The position numbers and the translations under genes are program-made. A stretch of 64,000 bases of DNA. It comes from Staphylococcus pseudoxylosus. GTDB lineage: Bacteria > Bacillota > Bacilli > Staphylococcales > Staphylococcaceae. The notes below the pieces were generated by a model. It saw only the letters and a list, made by a program, of their open reading frames with translations, was not told the origin of the DNA and did not search any database. Shown piece by piece: positions 11,204-21,018 of the stretch; position 1 is the stretch's first letter, and each line of letters opens with the position of its first letter. The stretch is from the NCBI RefSeq assembly GCF_003697915.1, contig NZ_RCVN01000004.1:124001-188000 (forward strand), in the 5' to 3' direction.

Positions 11204-12409
11204 ATGAAAGAGAAAATAGTATTAGCATATTCAGGTGGTTTAGATACAAGTGTGGCAGTAAAATGGTTATTAGATAAAGGTTATGACATCGTAGCTTGTT
11301 GTTTAGATGTCGGCGAAGGTAAAGATTTAGATTTAGTACATCAAAAAGCGTTGGATATGGGTGCAATCGAATGTCATATCATTGATGCTACAGAAGAATT
11401 TAGTGAAGATTTCGTATCATATGCAATTAAAGGTAACTTAATGTATGAAGGTACATATCCTTTAGTTTCTGCATTATCAAGACCATTAATTTCAAAAAAA
11501 TTAGTTGAAATTGCTAGCAAAACAAACGCAGTTGGTATTGCACACGGTTGTACTGGTAAAGGTAATGACCAAGTACGTTTTGAAGTAGCAATTAAAGCTT
11601 TAGATCCTGAATTAAAAGTTTTTGCACCAGTAAGAGAATGGGCATGGAGCCGTGAAGAAGAGATTGACTATGCAATCAAACATAATATCCCAGTTCCAAT
11701 CCAACATGATTCTCCTTATTCTATCGACCAAAATTTATGGGGAAGAAGTAATGAATGTGGCATACTTGAAGACCCTTATGCTGCACCTCCAAAGGATGCA
11801 TTTGACTTAACAAACGAACTAGAAGATGCGCCAGATGTAGCTGATGAAATTGTACTTTCATTTGAGAAAGGTATACCAACAGCTTTAGATGGCACACCTT
11901 ATAAACTTAACGAACTTATTTTAGAGCTCAATAAACTTGCTGGTAAACATGGTATTGGCAGAATCGACCATGTTGAAAATAGACTTGTTGGTATTAAGTC
12001 TAGAGAAGTTTATGAAACACCAGCAGCAGAAGTAATTGTCAATGCTCATAAAGCACTTGAAACAATTACGCTTACTAAAGATGTTGCACACTTTAAACCA
12101 GTGATTGAAAAACAATTTTCAGAACAAATTTATAACGGTTTATGGTTCTCACCTTTAACAGATAGCCTCAAGGTATTTGTCGATAGTACGCAAGATTATG
12201 TAACTGGCGATGTACGTCTTAAATTATATAAAGGTAACGCTATTGTTAATGGAAGAAAGTCACCACATACACTTTATAATGAAAAATTAGCTACTTATAC
12301 AAAAGAAGATGCATTTAATCAAGAATCAGCAGTTGGCTTTATTGATATCTTTGGCTTACCAACTAAAGTAAACTCTATGTTACATGGTGGATACAAAGAT
12401 GAGCAGTAA
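11204..12409 (+). CDS. argG: Argininosuccinate synthase
   Basis: Condenses citrulline and aspartate with ATP to argininosuccinate, the penultimate step of arginine synthesis. It is 401 residues from ATG 11204; a GTG nine bases earlier lies inside the Shine-Dalgarno (TGAGGTGG, 11191-11198) and is rejected. The ATP-binding N-type PP-loop [11 protein letters not shown] is at residues 8-18, and the family motif [13 protein letters not shown] is near residue 115. The end overlaps argH by 11 bases, so the two are translated from one message. ArgG and ArgH act in sequence. Confidence 0.97.
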   Translation: MKEKIVLAYSGGLDTSVAVKWLLDKGYDIVACCLDVGEGKDLDLVHQKALDMGAIECHIIDATEEFSEDFVSYAIKGNLMYEGTYPLVSALSRPLISKKLVEIASKTNAVGIAHGCTGKGNDQVRFEVAIKALDPELKVFAPVREWAWSREEEIDYAIKHNIPVPIQHDSPYSIDQNLWGRSNECGILEDPYAAPPKDAFDLTNELEDAPDVADEIVLSFEKGIPTALDGTPYKLNELILELNKLAGKHGIGRIDHVENRLVGIKSREVYETPAAEVIVNAHKALETITLTKDVAHFKPVIEKQFSEQIYNGLWFSPLTDSLKVFVDSTQDYVTGDVRLKLYKGNAIVNGRKSPHTLYNEKLATYTKEDAFNQESAVGFIDIFGLPTKVNSMLHGGYKDEQ

Positions 12410-13775
12410 AGCTTGGGGCGGTAGATTTAGTGAGCAACCAGAAGCATGGGTTGATGAATTCAATGCTTCTATACACTTTGACAAAACATTAATCAAATAT
12501 GATGTTCAAGGTAGTATTGCTCATGCAACTATGTTAGCCAAACAAGATATTATTTCTGATTCAGACTGCGATCAAATTATTGAAGGTTTAAATGCCATTT
12601 TAGCTGATTATGAACAAGGCAACTTAGCACTGGATGTCTCATTGGAAGACATCCATTTAAATATCGAACATGAATTAATAAAACGTATTGGTGATGCTGG
12701 TGGTAGATTGCATACCGGGCGTAGTAGAAACGACCAAGTTGCAACTGATATGCATTTATATACAAAAGCAGAAGTATCTCAATTAATTGATTTAATTATT
12801 TCGTTTCAACAAACAATTGTAAAAATTGCCGAGTCTCATGTAGATACAATCATGCCTGGTTACACTCATCTTCAAAGAGCTCAACCTATTTCATTTGCCC
12901 ATCATATCTTGACGTATTATTGGATGTTAGAAAGAGATAAATCACGTTTTCAAGATAGTTTGAAACGTATCGATATCTCTCCACTTGGTGCTGCTGCGTT
13001 AAGTGGTACTACTTATCCAATAGATCGTCACGAAACACAGTCATTATTAGACTTTTCAGCTGTTTATGAGAATAGTATGGATGCCGTTAGTGATAGAGAT
13101 TATATTGTTGAAACACTGCATAATATTTCATTAACAATGGTTCACCTGTCACGTTTTGCAGAAGAAATTATTTTCTGGTCATCTGCGGAAGCAAACTTTA
13201 TTACATTATCAGATGCGTTTTCAACTGGTTCTTCAATTATGCCACAGAAAAAAAATCCTGATATGGCTGAATTAATCAGAGGTAAAGTTGGACGTACAAC
13301 AGGCAATTTAATGAGTATGTTAATGACGCTTAAAGGGTTACCTTTAGCATATAATAAAGATATGCAAGAAGATAAAGAAGGTCTATTTGATGCAGTTCAT
13401 ACACTAAAAGGTTCTTTGCGTATCTTTGAAGGAATGATTGGTACGATGACTGTAAATGTAGATCATTTACAGGAAACTGTATACAATGACTTTTCCAATG
13501 CAACAGAACTTGCTGACTACTTAGTTAACAAAGGGGTTCCTTTTAGAAACGCTCATGAAATTGTTGGTAAAATCGTACTTTGGGCAATTCAGCATAACGT
13601 ATACTTATTAGATGTACCTTTAACGCAGTATCAAAGCGCCCATGAAAGTATCGAATCGGATATCTACAATTATTTAAAACCTGAAAATTGTATCAGCCGT
13701 AGAATAAGTCATGGTTCTACTGGCCAAGAAGCTGTAAAAAAACAATTAGAAATTATAAAACAAAACTTAAATTAA
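12399..13775 (+). CDS. argH: Argininosuccinate lyase
   Basis: Splits argininosuccinate into arginine and fumarate. It is 458 residues from ATG 12399, preceded by GGTGG at 12386-12390 inside argG; an in-frame ATG at 12384 overlaps that site and is unlikely. The aspartase/fumarase-superfamily signature [12 protein letters not shown], with the catalytic serine loop, is near residue 280, and HTGRSRNDQ is near 105. It overlaps argG by 11 bases and is followed directly by a terminator. Confidence 0.97.
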   Translation: MSSKAWGGRFSEQPEAWVDEFNASIHFDKTLIKYDVQGSIAHATMLAKQDIISDSDCDQIIEGLNAILADYEQGNLALDVSLEDIHLNIEHELIKRIGDAGGRLHTGRSRNDQVATDMHLYTKAEVSQLIDLIISFQQTIVKIAESHVDTIMPGYTHLQRAQPISFAHHILTYYWMLERDKSRFQDSLKRIDISPLGAAALSGTTYPIDRHETQSLLDFSAVYENSMDAVSDRDYIVETLHNISLTMVHLSRFAEEIIFWSSAEANFITLSDAFSTGSSIMPQKKNPDMAELIRGKVGRTTGNLMSMLMTLKGLPLAYNKDMQEDKEGLFDAVHTLKGSLRIFEGMIGTMTVNVDHLQETVYNDFSNATELADYLVNKGVPFRNAHEIVGKIVLWAIQHNVYLLDVPLTQYQSAHESIESDIYNYLKPENCISRRISHGSTGQEAVKKQLEIIKQNLN

Positions 13776-13782
13776 ACTTTTT

Positions 13783-13824
13783 GCACGGATCCCCTATTTA
13801 TTTAGGTGTGTCTGTGCTTTTTTG
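13783..13824 (+). terminator. argGH terminator
   Basis: GCACGGA pairs with TCTGTGC (13811-13817), with further inner pairing, followed by seven T residues. It begins 8 bases past the argH stop. Confidence 0.8.
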
Positions 13825-14003
13825 TATGACAATCCAAGCCCAATATTTCTATATGGTTAAAACATTGTAATAGCATTCATTGATTGTATGTAATGTTAAA
13901 ATTAATTTTTTATAGTTTAAATTAGAATATTGTAAATGCTATTTTCAATTTAAGTTTTTTTATGTAATGTAAAAAGAAAGTTCATATTAAGGAGTGACAG
14001 CTT

Positions 14004-14978
14004 GTGAAACATTCGAATAAAATTTTGATTTCAAGTATAGCAATATTGGCTTTATCTGGTATAGGGAGCGCAACAATTACCGAAGCATCTAGTAACGCCC
14101 TTGGTGTAAACAACCAAAATGAAAATACTTCAGTTCAAACAGTTAATGAGAATAATAAATCAGATCAACAAAATTGGATACATAATTTAACTGGCGAGAA
14201 ATTCACAACAATTGCACATAGAGGTGCTAGTGGCTATGCTCCAGAACATACTTTTCACTCATACGACAAAAGTCATAACGCTATAGGCGCATCATATATT
14301 GAAATTGATCTGCAAATGACTAAAGACGGTCACCTAGTAGCCATGCATGATGAAACAGTTGATAGAACTACCAACGGAACCGGTCGAGTTGATCAGTATA
14401 CACTTAAAGAATTAAAACAACTTGATGCTGGAAGCAAGTTTAATGAACAAAATCCACAATATGCTAATTCAAATTATAAAGGTGCAAAAGTACCAACATT
14501 AGACGAAATATTAGAACGTTATGGCACTGATGCCAATTATTATATAGAAACAAAATCTCCTGATGTATACCCTGGTATGGAAGAAAAATTATTAGATACA
14601 CTTAATAAACATCAATTATTAAATGAACAGTCACTCAAAAAAGGTCATGTGATGGTTCAATCATTTTCACAAGAAAGCTTACTTAAAATGAAAGATTTAA
14701 ATTCAAATGTGCCACTTATAAGACTATTAGACAAAGGTGAGCTACCAAATATGTCACAACAAGATTTGAATTATATTAAACAATATGCCATCGGTGTCGG
14801 CCCTGAATATACAGATTTAACTAAGCAAAATGTTGCTAATCTTAAAGATACTGGATTTTTAGTTCATCCTTTCACTGTAAACGAGGTAGCAGACATGGAA
14901 AGGCTTAATGACTATGGAATCGATGGATTATTTACAAATTATCCCGATTTATATAAACAAGTCATCAATGAACAATAA
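14004..14978 (+). CDS. glpQ: Secreted glycerophosphodiester phosphodiesterase
   Basis: Hydrolyses glycerophosphodiesters to glycerol 3-phosphate and an alcohol, probably outside the membrane. It is 324 residues from GTG 14004 after AAGGAGTG. The first ~28 residues form a signal peptide (KHSNK, hydrophobic core, then ATITEA), with no lipobox cysteine, followed by an Asn/Gln-rich linker. The GDPD active-site motif AHRGASGYAPEHT starts at residue 71, followed by EIDLQMTKDGHLVAMHDETVDRTT with the metal ligands. It is a single gene with a short upstream gap from argH and a shared terminator with gudB. Confidence 0.93.
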   Translation: MKHSNKILISSIAILALSGIGSATITEASSNALGVNNQNENTSVQTVNENNKSDQQNWIHNLTGEKFTTIAHRGASGYAPEHTFHSYDKSHNAIGASYIEIDLQMTKDGHLVAMHDETVDRTTNGTGRVDQYTLKELKQLDAGSKFNEQNPQYANSNYKGAKVPTLDEILERYGTDANYYIETKSPDVYPGMEEKLLDTLNKHQLLNEQSLKKGHVMVQSFSQESLLKMKDLNSNVPLIRLLDKGELPNMSQQDLNYIKQYAIGVGPEYTDLTKQNVANLKDTGFLVHPFTVNEVADMERLNDYGIDGLFTNYPDLYKQVINEQ

Positions 14979-15019
14979 CCGACAACTTACCTTTAACACT
15001 TTATTTATATAATCCAAAA

Positions 15020-15053
15020 AAGTCCGAGACGTCAAATAGATGTCTCGGACTTT
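15020..15053. terminator. Bidirectional terminator between glpQ and gudB
   Basis: AAAGTCCGAGAC and GTCTCGGACTTT form a perfect 12-bp stem with A residues before and T residues after, so it can serve both convergent genes. It contains the CGAGAC core. Confidence 0.8.
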
Positions 15054-15082
15054 AAACTTACTATTGTTTTTCAAATATTTAT

Positions 15083-16327
15083 TTATGCCCATCCACGGTA
15101 ACGTGCTGCTTCTGCAGTACGTTTGATACCAACAATATAAGCTGCTAAACGCATATCAATCTTTCTGTTTTGAGCTAATTCGTAAATGGTATCAAATGCT
15201 GTTGTAAGTTTTTCACGTAATTTCGTGTTTACTTCTTCTTCAGTCCAATAATAACCTTGGTTATTTTGTACCCATTCGAAATATGAAACAGTTACACCAC
15301 CAGCACTAGCTAATACATCTGGAACTAGCAACTTACCACGTTCAGTTAAGATACGAGTACCTGCTGGCGTCGTTGGTCCATTTGCCGCTTCAACCACAAT
15401 ATCAGCTTTAATATCATGTGCATTTTCTTCAGTAATTTGATTTGCAATTGCTGCTGGCACAAGAATGTCACAGTCAATTTCAAACAATTCTTTATTAGAA
15501 ATTGTTTCATCAAATAGATTAGTCACAGTTCCAAAGCTATCTCTTCTATCTAAAAGATAATCAATATCTAATCCTTCTGGATCATGTAAAGCGCCGTAAG
15601 CATCAGAGATACCAACAATTGTTGCTCCCATATCATACAAGAATTTCGCTAAGAAGCTACCCGCGTTACCAAATCCTTGTATAACAATACGAGAACCTTT
15701 AAGTTCTAAACCTTTTCTTTGTGCTGCTTGTTCAATAGCAATAACAACACCTAACGCAGTCGCACGGTCACGTCCTTGCGAACCACCTAACACGATTGGT
15801 TTACCAGTGATAAATCCTGGTGAATTGAATTTGTCTAATGAACTATATTCATCCATCATCCATGCCATAATTTGAGAGTTTGTAAATACGTCTGGTGCTG
15901 GAATATCTTTCGTTGGTCCAACGAATTGAGAAATTGAACGCACATATCCACGAGATAAACGTTCGACTTCGTGAATACTCATTTGACGTGGATCACAAAT
16001 GATACCACCTTTACCGCCACCATATGGTAAATCAACAATGCCACATTTCAATGTCATCCACATTGATAATGCTTTAACTTCTTCTTCGTCCACATCTGGA
16101 TGGAAGCGTACGCCACCTTTTGTAGGTCCAACAGCATCATTATGCTGCGCACGATAACCAGTAAAAGTTTGAACAGTACCATCGTCCATGCGCACAGGAA
16201 TTCTAACTTGAAGGAATCTTAAAGGTTCCTTTACTAAATCATACATCCCATCATCAAATCCCAGTTTGTGCAATGCTTCTTTAATAATTTGTTGCGTCGA
16301 AGTAACTAAATTATTATTCTCAGTCAT
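15083..16327 (-). CDS. gudB: NAD-specific glutamate dehydrogenase
   Basis: Oxidative deamination of glutamate to 2-oxoglutarate, the last step of proline, arginine and ornithine catabolism. It is 414 residues, standard for the hexameric enzyme. The substrate loop PYGGGKGGI near residue 112 carries the catalytic lysine, and the Rossmann motif GFGNAGS is near 220. It lies downstream of rocD in the same direction but has its own promoter and a perfect cre site, so carbon catabolite repression by CcpA is likely. Glucose repression of this gene is known in S. aureus. Confidence 0.96.
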   Translation of the reverse strand: MTENNNLVTSTQQIIKEALHKLGFDDGMYDLVKEPLRFLQVRIPVRMDDGTVQTFTGYRAQHNDAVGPTKGGVRFHPDVDEEEVKALSMWMTLKCGIVDLPYGGGKGGIICDPRQMSIHEVERLSRGYVRSISQFVGPTKDIPAPDVFTNSQIMAWMMDEYSSLDKFNSPGFITGKPIVLGGSQGRDRATALGVVIAIEQAAQRKGLELKGSRIVIQGFGNAGSFLAKFLYDMGATIVGISDAYGALHDPEGLDIDYLLDRRDSFGTVTNLFDETISNKELFEIDCDILVPAAIANQITEENAHDIKADIVVEAANGPTTPAGTRILTERGKLLVPDVLASAGGVTVSYFEWVQNNQGYYWTEEEVNTKLREKLTTAFDTIYELAQNRKIDMRLAAYIVGIKRTAEAARYRGWA

Positions 16328-16355
16328 GATTCATTTCGCCTCTTTTTCGTTACTA

Positions 16356-16371
16356 ATGATTTCGCTTTCAT
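16356..16371 (-). promoter_or_regulatory. CcpA cre site at gudB
   Basis: On the minus strand ATGAAAGCGAAATCAT fits the consensus WTGNAANCGNWNNCAW at every fixed position. It begins 4 bases downstream of the gudB -10 element and so covers the expected transcription start. Confidence 0.75.
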
Positions 16372-16375
16372 GATA

Positions 16376-16384
16376 ATTGTAACA
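16376..16384 (-). promoter_or_regulatory. gudB extended -10 promoter
   Basis: Minus-strand TGTTACAAT is an extended -10 (TG-N-TACAAT) about 50 bases before the gudB ATG. The -35 is weak. Confidence 0.5.
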
Positions 16385-16437
16385 TAAGATTTTCCTTTTT
16401 AAAGGGTTTTCAAAACATATGTTACAGAACTGTGAAT

Positions 16438-17628
16438 TTACTCAAAAACGCTTCTAATTTTGTCTAATGCAAAGTCTAATTCTTCTTTAGAAATAATGAG
16501 TGGCGGTGCAAATCTAATGACCGTATCATGCGTTTCTTTACATAATAAACCTTTTTCTTTTAATGATTCACAATAAGGTCTCGCTTCCTCATTTAATTCA
16601 ACCCCAATAAACAAGCCACGTCCTCGTACTTCTTTAATTGATGGATGATTTATTTTTTCTAATTCTTCTTTGAAATAGTTACCTAATTCTAATGAACGCC
16701 CTGGTAAATCTTCGTCAATAATTACATCTAATGCTGCGTTTGAAACCGCACAAGCTAGTGGATTACCACCAAAAGTAGAACCGTGAGACCCTGGTGAGAA
16801 CACACCAAGTACTTCTTCGTCAGCTAATACTACAGATATTGGTAATACGCCCCCACCTAATGCTTTACCTAAAATGTAAACATCTGGTTTAACGTCATCC
16901 CAGTCCGTAGCAAATAATTTACCTGAACGTCCTAAGCCAGCTTGTATTTCATCAGCAATAAACAATACGTTATGTTCATCACATAGAGCTCTTATTTCTT
17001 TTAAATAACCTTCAGGTGGAACATTAATACCTGCTTCACCTTGTATTGGTTCAATTAAAATTGCTGCTGTATTTTCTGTAATAGCATTTTTAACAGCTTC
17101 AATATCACCAAAATCTACCTTACGGAATCCATCTAATAATGGACCATAACCACGTTGATATTCTGGTTCTGATGATAAAGATACAGGTGCCATTGTACGA
17201 CCGTGGAAGTTACCATTGAAAGCAATAATCTCTGCTTTATCTGGATCTATTTTTTTAACATCGTAAGCCCAACGACGAGCTGCTTTTAAAGCTGTTTCAA
17301 CTGCTTCAGCACCCGTATTCATTGGTAAAGCTTTAGCTTTTCCTGAAAGCTTACAAATTTTTTCATACCATTCACCTAGATTTTCACTATGAAACGCACG
17401 TGAAACTAAAGTAACTTTATCTGCTTGATCTTTCAATGATTGAATAATCTTTGGATGTCTATGACCTTGGTTTACAGCTGAATATGCTGACAACATATCC
17501 ATGTATTTGTTACCTTCTGGGTCTTTAACCCAAACACCTTCAGCTTCCGATATAACGATTGGAAGCGGTACATAGTTTTGTGCTCCATAATGATTTGTTA
17601 CTTCAATGATTTCTTCTGATCTTGACAT
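16438..17628 (-). CDS. rocD: Ornithine aminotransferase
   Basis: PLP enzyme that converts ornithine and 2-oxoglutarate to glutamate semialdehyde and glutamate in arginine/proline interconversion. It is 396 residues. The signatures of class III aminotransferases are present: [10 protein letters not shown] near residue 105, EPIQGEAGI near 193, [10 protein letters not shown] near 225, and the PLP lysine in LGKALGGG near 255. The ATG follows GGGGAG. Its product feeds glutamate to gudB immediately downstream, so the pair forms a short catabolic module, although a 110-base gap with a separate promoter divides them. Confidence 0.95.
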   Translation of the reverse strand: MSRSEEIIEVTNHYGAQNYVPLPIVISEAEGVWVKDPEGNKYMDMLSAYSAVNQGHRHPKIIQSLKDQADKVTLVSRAFHSENLGEWYEKICKLSGKAKALPMNTGAEAVETALKAARRWAYDVKKIDPDKAEIIAFNGNFHGRTMAPVSLSSEPEYQRGYGPLLDGFRKVDFGDIEAVKNAITENTAAILIEPIQGEAGINVPPEGYLKEIRALCDEHNVLFIADEIQAGLGRSGKLFATDWDDVKPDVYILGKALGGGVLPISVVLADEEVLGVFSPGSHGSTFGGNPLACAVSNAALDVIIDEDLPGRSLELGNYFKEELEKINHPSIKEVRGRGLFIGVELNEEARPYCESLKEKGLLCKETHDTVIRFAPPLIISKEELDFALDKIRSVFE

Positions 17629-17650
17629 GATATCTCCCCTTTGTAAAAAT

Positions 17651-17672
17651 TTAAGAGTAAAATGACTCTTAA
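17651..17672 (-). promoter_or_regulatory. Inverted repeat in the rocD leader
   Basis: Perfect 8-bp arms TTAAGAGT and ACTCTTAA with a 6-base spacer, just upstream of the rocD ribosome site. It could be an operator or a leader hairpin; I recognise no regulator. Confidence 0.35.
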
Positions 17673-18003
17673 GTAATACTCATTCATAGCATAACGTATT
17701 TATCGATTAACTGAAACTATTTTCTAAAACTGCTTGGACTTTATGTAACAAACACCTTTATATCAGTTAAATTAGCGTAAATAACATAATTAAAAACACT
17801 AAAATACCATTGTAAGCCCTTACATACATAATGACACATTTACTAATGCTAATACAAGACTATTTTGTTAATTTTAATATTTAATTGCATTTTATTATTA
17901 TTGCACGAAATTGCATATTTAATCATAGTTTCTATCGTTTTCCTTATAAACTTTGCTTTTATAAATACAAGCGTGAATTTACGATTGTTTCATAAAATTA
18001 TAT
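17673..18003. other. Gene-free stretch upstream of rocD
   Basis: About 330 bases of very AT-rich sequence holding the rocD promoter region (a possible TATGCT -10 on the minus strand near 17690). I see no ORF, cre site or other repeat. Confidence 0.5.
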
Positions 18004-18050
18004 AGTATTCGAGGCCGAAACATATCGTTGATGTTTCGGCCTCGAATACT
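18004..18050 (-). terminator. Terminator of the OYE-family gene
   Basis: A perfect 20-bp stem (AGTATTCGAGGCCGAAACAT) with a 7-base loop, 14 bases past the stop codon. It is one of the longest perfect stems in the window and has the GAAACAT variant of the shared core. Confidence 0.75.
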
Positions 18051-18063
18051 GTGATAAATGTAA

Positions 18064-19197
18064 TTATTTATTATCTGTTCTTGGTAATGGATAAAACCCT
18101 TTATTGAATTGTTCCCAAAGTTTAGGTGGTAAATGATGTCTATCTTGTCTATTTGGATCAAAGTGTGAAATAATTTCGTCTTCTTTACCATCTTTAATTT
18201 TACTTATAAAGTTATGGTCTAATAATATTTCTCTGCCTAATGCAACAAGTTCAACGTTAGTAGATTCAATCGCTTCAAGCGCTTGTTCCGCAGTAAAAAT
18301 AGAACCGATACCTACTAAAGGCATGCGACCATCAATCCACTCTAATAATAATTTAATTCGTTCTTGGCCTGCGTATTTACCTTCACGTGTTTCTGAATGT
18401 ATATCCATTAGTGAAACATGTAAATAATCTAAAGGCTTATCAATTAAGTGTTTTACTAAAGATTCGGTAATTTCCATACTTATGCCAGGTGATTCTGCTT
18501 CTTCAGGTGAAAATCTATAACCTACAATAAAGTCTTCATTACCATACTGTTGAACTGTTTCCGTTACTTCATCAACAACGTTTAATGCAAATTTCAAACG
18601 GTCTTTGCCCCACTCATCTTCACGGCGGTTATAATAAGGTGATACAAATTGATGAATTAAGTAATGATTGGCACCATGGATTTCAACACCATCGAAACCA
18701 GCTTCTATAACTCTACGAGTCGCTTCGCCGAAAGCTTTAATCGTTTGCTTAATTTCATCTTCTGTAATTTCACGTGCATGATGTTCTTCTTGCTCACCAA
18801 AACTTTTTAGTGAAATTGGCGTTGGTGCAGCTACATCTCCATTTGGCGTTAAATTTGGTAATGATTGTGCGCCACCATGATGAATTTGGACGACAGCTTT
18901 TGCGCCGTTTTTCTTCATAGCTTGAGCTAGGCGTTTTAATCCATCAATATTTGAATCATGTGCTACAGATGGTTGTCCAGGAAATGCTTTCCCTAAATCT
19001 GTAACATTACTAGCAGCTGAAATAGCTAAGCCAACATCTTTCGAACGTTGTTCCATATAAACAACTTCCTCATTTGAAATAGATCCGTCATCATTGGATG
19101 AAACATGCGTAAGTGGTGCTAAAACAAATCTATTATCTAAAACTACTTTATTAGGTAATGTTAATTTTTCAAAAAGTGGTTGAAACTTTTTATTCAT
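18064..19197 (-). CDS. NADH-dependent flavin oxidoreductase (OYE family)
   Basis: FMN-binding TIM-barrel enzyme of the old yellow enzyme family, 377 residues. Visible features are the N-terminal RFVLAPLTH FMN segment near residue 25, VQIHHGGAQS near 100, GFDGVEIHGANHYLIHQF near 170 with the catalytic His-x-x-His equivalent, and GIGSIFTAEQALEA plus ALGRE near the C terminus for phosphate binding. Close relatives reduce activated alkenes with NAD(P)H; the natural substrate is unknown. It starts at an ATG after AGGAGG and is transcribed alone. Downstream is a perfect hairpin, upstream a long AT-rich leader. Confidence 0.9.
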   Translation of the reverse strand: MNKKFQPLFEKLTLPNKVVLDNRFVLAPLTHVSSNDDGSISNEEVVYMEQRSKDVGLAISAASNVTDLGKAFPGQPSVAHDSNIDGLKRLAQAMKKNGAKAVVQIHHGGAQSLPNLTPNGDVAAPTPISLKSFGEQEEHHAREITEDEIKQTIKAFGEATRRVIEAGFDGVEIHGANHYLIHQFVSPYYNRREDEWGKDRLKFALNVVDEVTETVQQYGNEDFIVGYRFSPEEAESPGISMEITESLVKHLIDKPLDYLHVSLMDIHSETREGKYAGQERIKLLLEWIDGRMPLVGIGSIFTAEQALEAIESTNVELVALGREILLDHNFISKIKDGKEDEIISHFDPNRQDRHHLPPKLWEQFNKGFYPLPRTDNK

Positions 19198-19390
19198 TTT
19201 ACTTTTCCTCCTATACGTTAAAACATTTGAAAATCTTTAAAACACTTAAAGTTTGTAGTGCTTTTATAATTCTAACTATAATCATCTGATATATAAATAA
19301 ATATGCTCACGCATATATTTCTGCAATTTTCCTAAGTTAGATTCTAAATTGTTGTTTTTTAAACCCCTTTAATATATGAATACGATAAAT

Positions 19391-19738
19391 AAAGGCCCCC
19401 TCTAAAAAGTGCGCCTCACAAATTATGAAGCACGGTTCAAACTGTCGACAAAACCTCCGATTTTGTTGACAGTTTTTGTGTACGCTATCCGCGAGCACTG
19501 ACCCAGCCTATAATCTTCGACTAATGCTATTCCTGCAGGAGTCGTCCCAAATCACTGCCAATTTCACATTGCAAAGATTATAATATTTATAAATTAATCA
19601 GCGGTGGTGTTTACTATGTTGACTAAATCAATTGATAATAATGCCAACTTCGTTCTGAAATAACACTGTTATTTTGAAAAATAACCATACAAATATAAAT
19701 AAACAAACCATATATGAACTATCTAAGGTTTGTTTATT
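19391..19738 (+). repeat. Dispersed structured repeat, copy 1
   Basis: Aligns over most of its length with the minus strand of 42804-43157. Ordered parts are: a 5' segment with CCTCT; a terminator-like hairpin at 19441-19473 (ACTGTCGACAAAA paired with TTTTGTTGACAGT, then TTTT); about 100 bases sharing GCAGGA and AAATCACTGCCA; then GGTGGTGTTTACTATG followed by a short reading frame (ATG 19616, stop 19661-19663); and a closing hairpin at 19698-19738. Copy 1 looks decayed because its frame stops after 15 codons. I do not recognise it as a named element and see no transposase. Confidence 0.7.
19698..19738. terminator. Bidirectional hairpin behind the small membrane-protein gene
   Basis: AATAAACAAACC pairs with GGTTTGTTTATT. 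T-rich sequence follows on both strands. It forms the right end of repeat copy 1 and lies about 45 bases past the stop of the gene at 19785-19994. Confidence 0.55.
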
Positions 19739-19784
19739 CTTTGAAATGCTCCTCATTATTTTTAGTTACATATTTATAAAAGGA

Positions 19785-19994
19785 TTATTTCTGTGACTTA
19801 TTATTTTTTATAAAATTTTTTATTGAAAAAGATAAAGAAGACAACCCTATAGATACTAAAATAATAATTAATACATTTAGGAAAATACTTATAAAATTAT
19901 AAGTGGGTAAATATATGTATAGTAAAAAAAGAGGGATTAGGAAAATCAAATCTAACCAACCAAAACCATTCATTGCTTCTTTTAAATCATTCAT
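19785..19994 (-). CDS. Small two-helix membrane protein, unknown function
   Basis: 69 residues with a short charged N terminus (MNDLKEAMNG), two hydrophobic segments at about residues 14-31 and 33-56, and a lysine/asparagine-rich tail. AAGGTG sits 6 bases before the ATG, which supports real translation. I do not recognise the family. It is monocistronic, between repeat copy 1 and the S1-domain gene. The composition is as AT-rich as the flanks, so a spurious frame cannot be fully excluded. Confidence 0.6.
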   Translation of the reverse strand: MNDLKEAMNGFGWLDLIFLIPLFLLYIYLPTYNFISIFLNVLIIILVSIGLSSLSFSIKNFIKNNKSQK

Positions 19995-20098
19995 TCTCTC
20001 ACCTTCTTTTATCTACGGATAAAATATGTCTTATCATTACTTCAATGTTTTTCTACAAATGTTTTGAATATAACCATTAAAAATCACCCTATAAATCA

Positions 20099-20136
20099 CT
20101 TAAGGCTGAGACATAAATTTATGCCTCAGCCTTAAG
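20099..20136 (-). terminator. Terminator of the S1-domain gene
   Basis: A 19-bp palindrome-like hairpin (CTTAAGGCTGAGACATAAA with its complement, one mismatch), 12 bases past the stop. It has the GAGACAT core. Confidence 0.7.
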
Positions 20137-20147
20137 AAAAGATGATT

Positions 20148-20528
20148 TCATTCATCTTTGATCGCATTTTTGGACTGTTTAATCCAAACCGGTAAGCGTT
20201 CTTTAATTGTTTGAAACCCATATCTTTCGGTTTCTTTAATTTCATCTAATACTGATTGCTTTTCTTTCTTACGCTCATAATTTTTAAAATAGTCATTATC
20301 TTTTAATGAAAGGTTTAATTTCCCCTCATCATCAATTGAAATTACTTTCGCTCTTACAATTTGTCCTTCTGATAAAAACTTTTTCAAATTATGGACGTAA
20401 TCATCCATAATCTCAGAAATATGGATTAATCCTTCAGCATTGTCAGGGGTTTCTACAAAAGCGCCATACGGTTGAATACCAGTCACACGAACTTTAATAT
20501 GTTGACCTACTTTATAGTGATTATTCAA
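20148..20528 (-). CDS. S1-domain RNA-binding protein (GSP13/YugI/CvfD type)
   Basis: 126 residues. An S1 RNA-binding domain fills about residues 5-75 (GQHIKVRVTGIQPYGAFVETPDNAEGLIHISE, then VRAKVISIDDEGKLNLSLK), followed by a charged helical tail. Matches the general stress protein 13 family, whose streptococcal member CvfD is a post-transcriptional regulator. The start is TTG at 20528, preceded by AAGGGG. It is monocistronic with its own terminator. The RNA-binding role is from the domain; targets are unknown. Confidence 0.88.
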   Translation of the reverse strand: MNNHYKVGQHIKVRVTGIQPYGAFVETPDNAEGLIHISEIMDDYVHNLKKFLSEGQIVRAKVISIDDEGKLNLSLKDNDYFKNYERKKEKQSVLDEIKETERYGFQTIKERLPVWIKQSKNAIKDE

Positions 20529-20539
20529 CGTGATAACCC

Positions 20540-20894
20540 CTTAATTCGTTTTACTTAACACTATTATAATAGCATACATTATACGAAGGCACTAACATAA
20601 ACATAGAAAAATTTCACATTTTACAATTTTATATTGATAAAACTATTACTAAATACAATGTTTAAACACTAAGAAATTGTATTTGATAACCATTTTTCAT
20701 AGTAATTTCAAATAAATGATTACTCCTTTTTTAGCTAAAAACTAATTATATGTACCTTAATTCAAGTTGTAAGCTGAATATTTAGATATGAGAAAAATCC
20801 TATTATTTCCTATTTAAAATAGTTTGCTATTGAAATACCCCTATTCATAGTTAGCAATGCTATACCACATCATTTTTAAATATACATAAAAAAA
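20540..20894. other. Gene-free stretch downstream of ppiB
   Basis: AT-rich sequence between the ppiB terminator and the S1-domain gene. I see only the latter's presumed promoter area and no ORF or repeat. Confidence 0.5.
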
Positions 20895-20939
20895 GAGAAG
20901 AGTAAAAATCAACATCACATTGATTTCTAAGCTCTTCTC
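20895..20939 (-). terminator. ppiB terminator
   Basis: GAGAAGAG pairs with CTCTTCTC, and inner AATCAA with TTGATT. On the minus strand it is followed by a run of seven T residues. It lies about 80 bases past the ppiB stop. Confidence 0.8.
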
Positions 20940-21018
20940 CTAAAGTGTAGACTAAATAATCATCAGCTTTATACATACTGAATAAGATAGTTAGCTACAA
21001 CTTTATATATTCAGTTAA

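Noticed and set aside
14875..14892. cre-like TGTAAACGAGGTAGCA inside glpQ
   Set aside because: Mismatch at a conserved W position and placement deep in the coding sequence.
19391..19738. STAR element (staphylococcal GC-rich repeats)
   Set aside because: The GGCCCC-like bit near the left end is not arranged as tandem STAR units, and the shared blocks with 42804-43157 are different.
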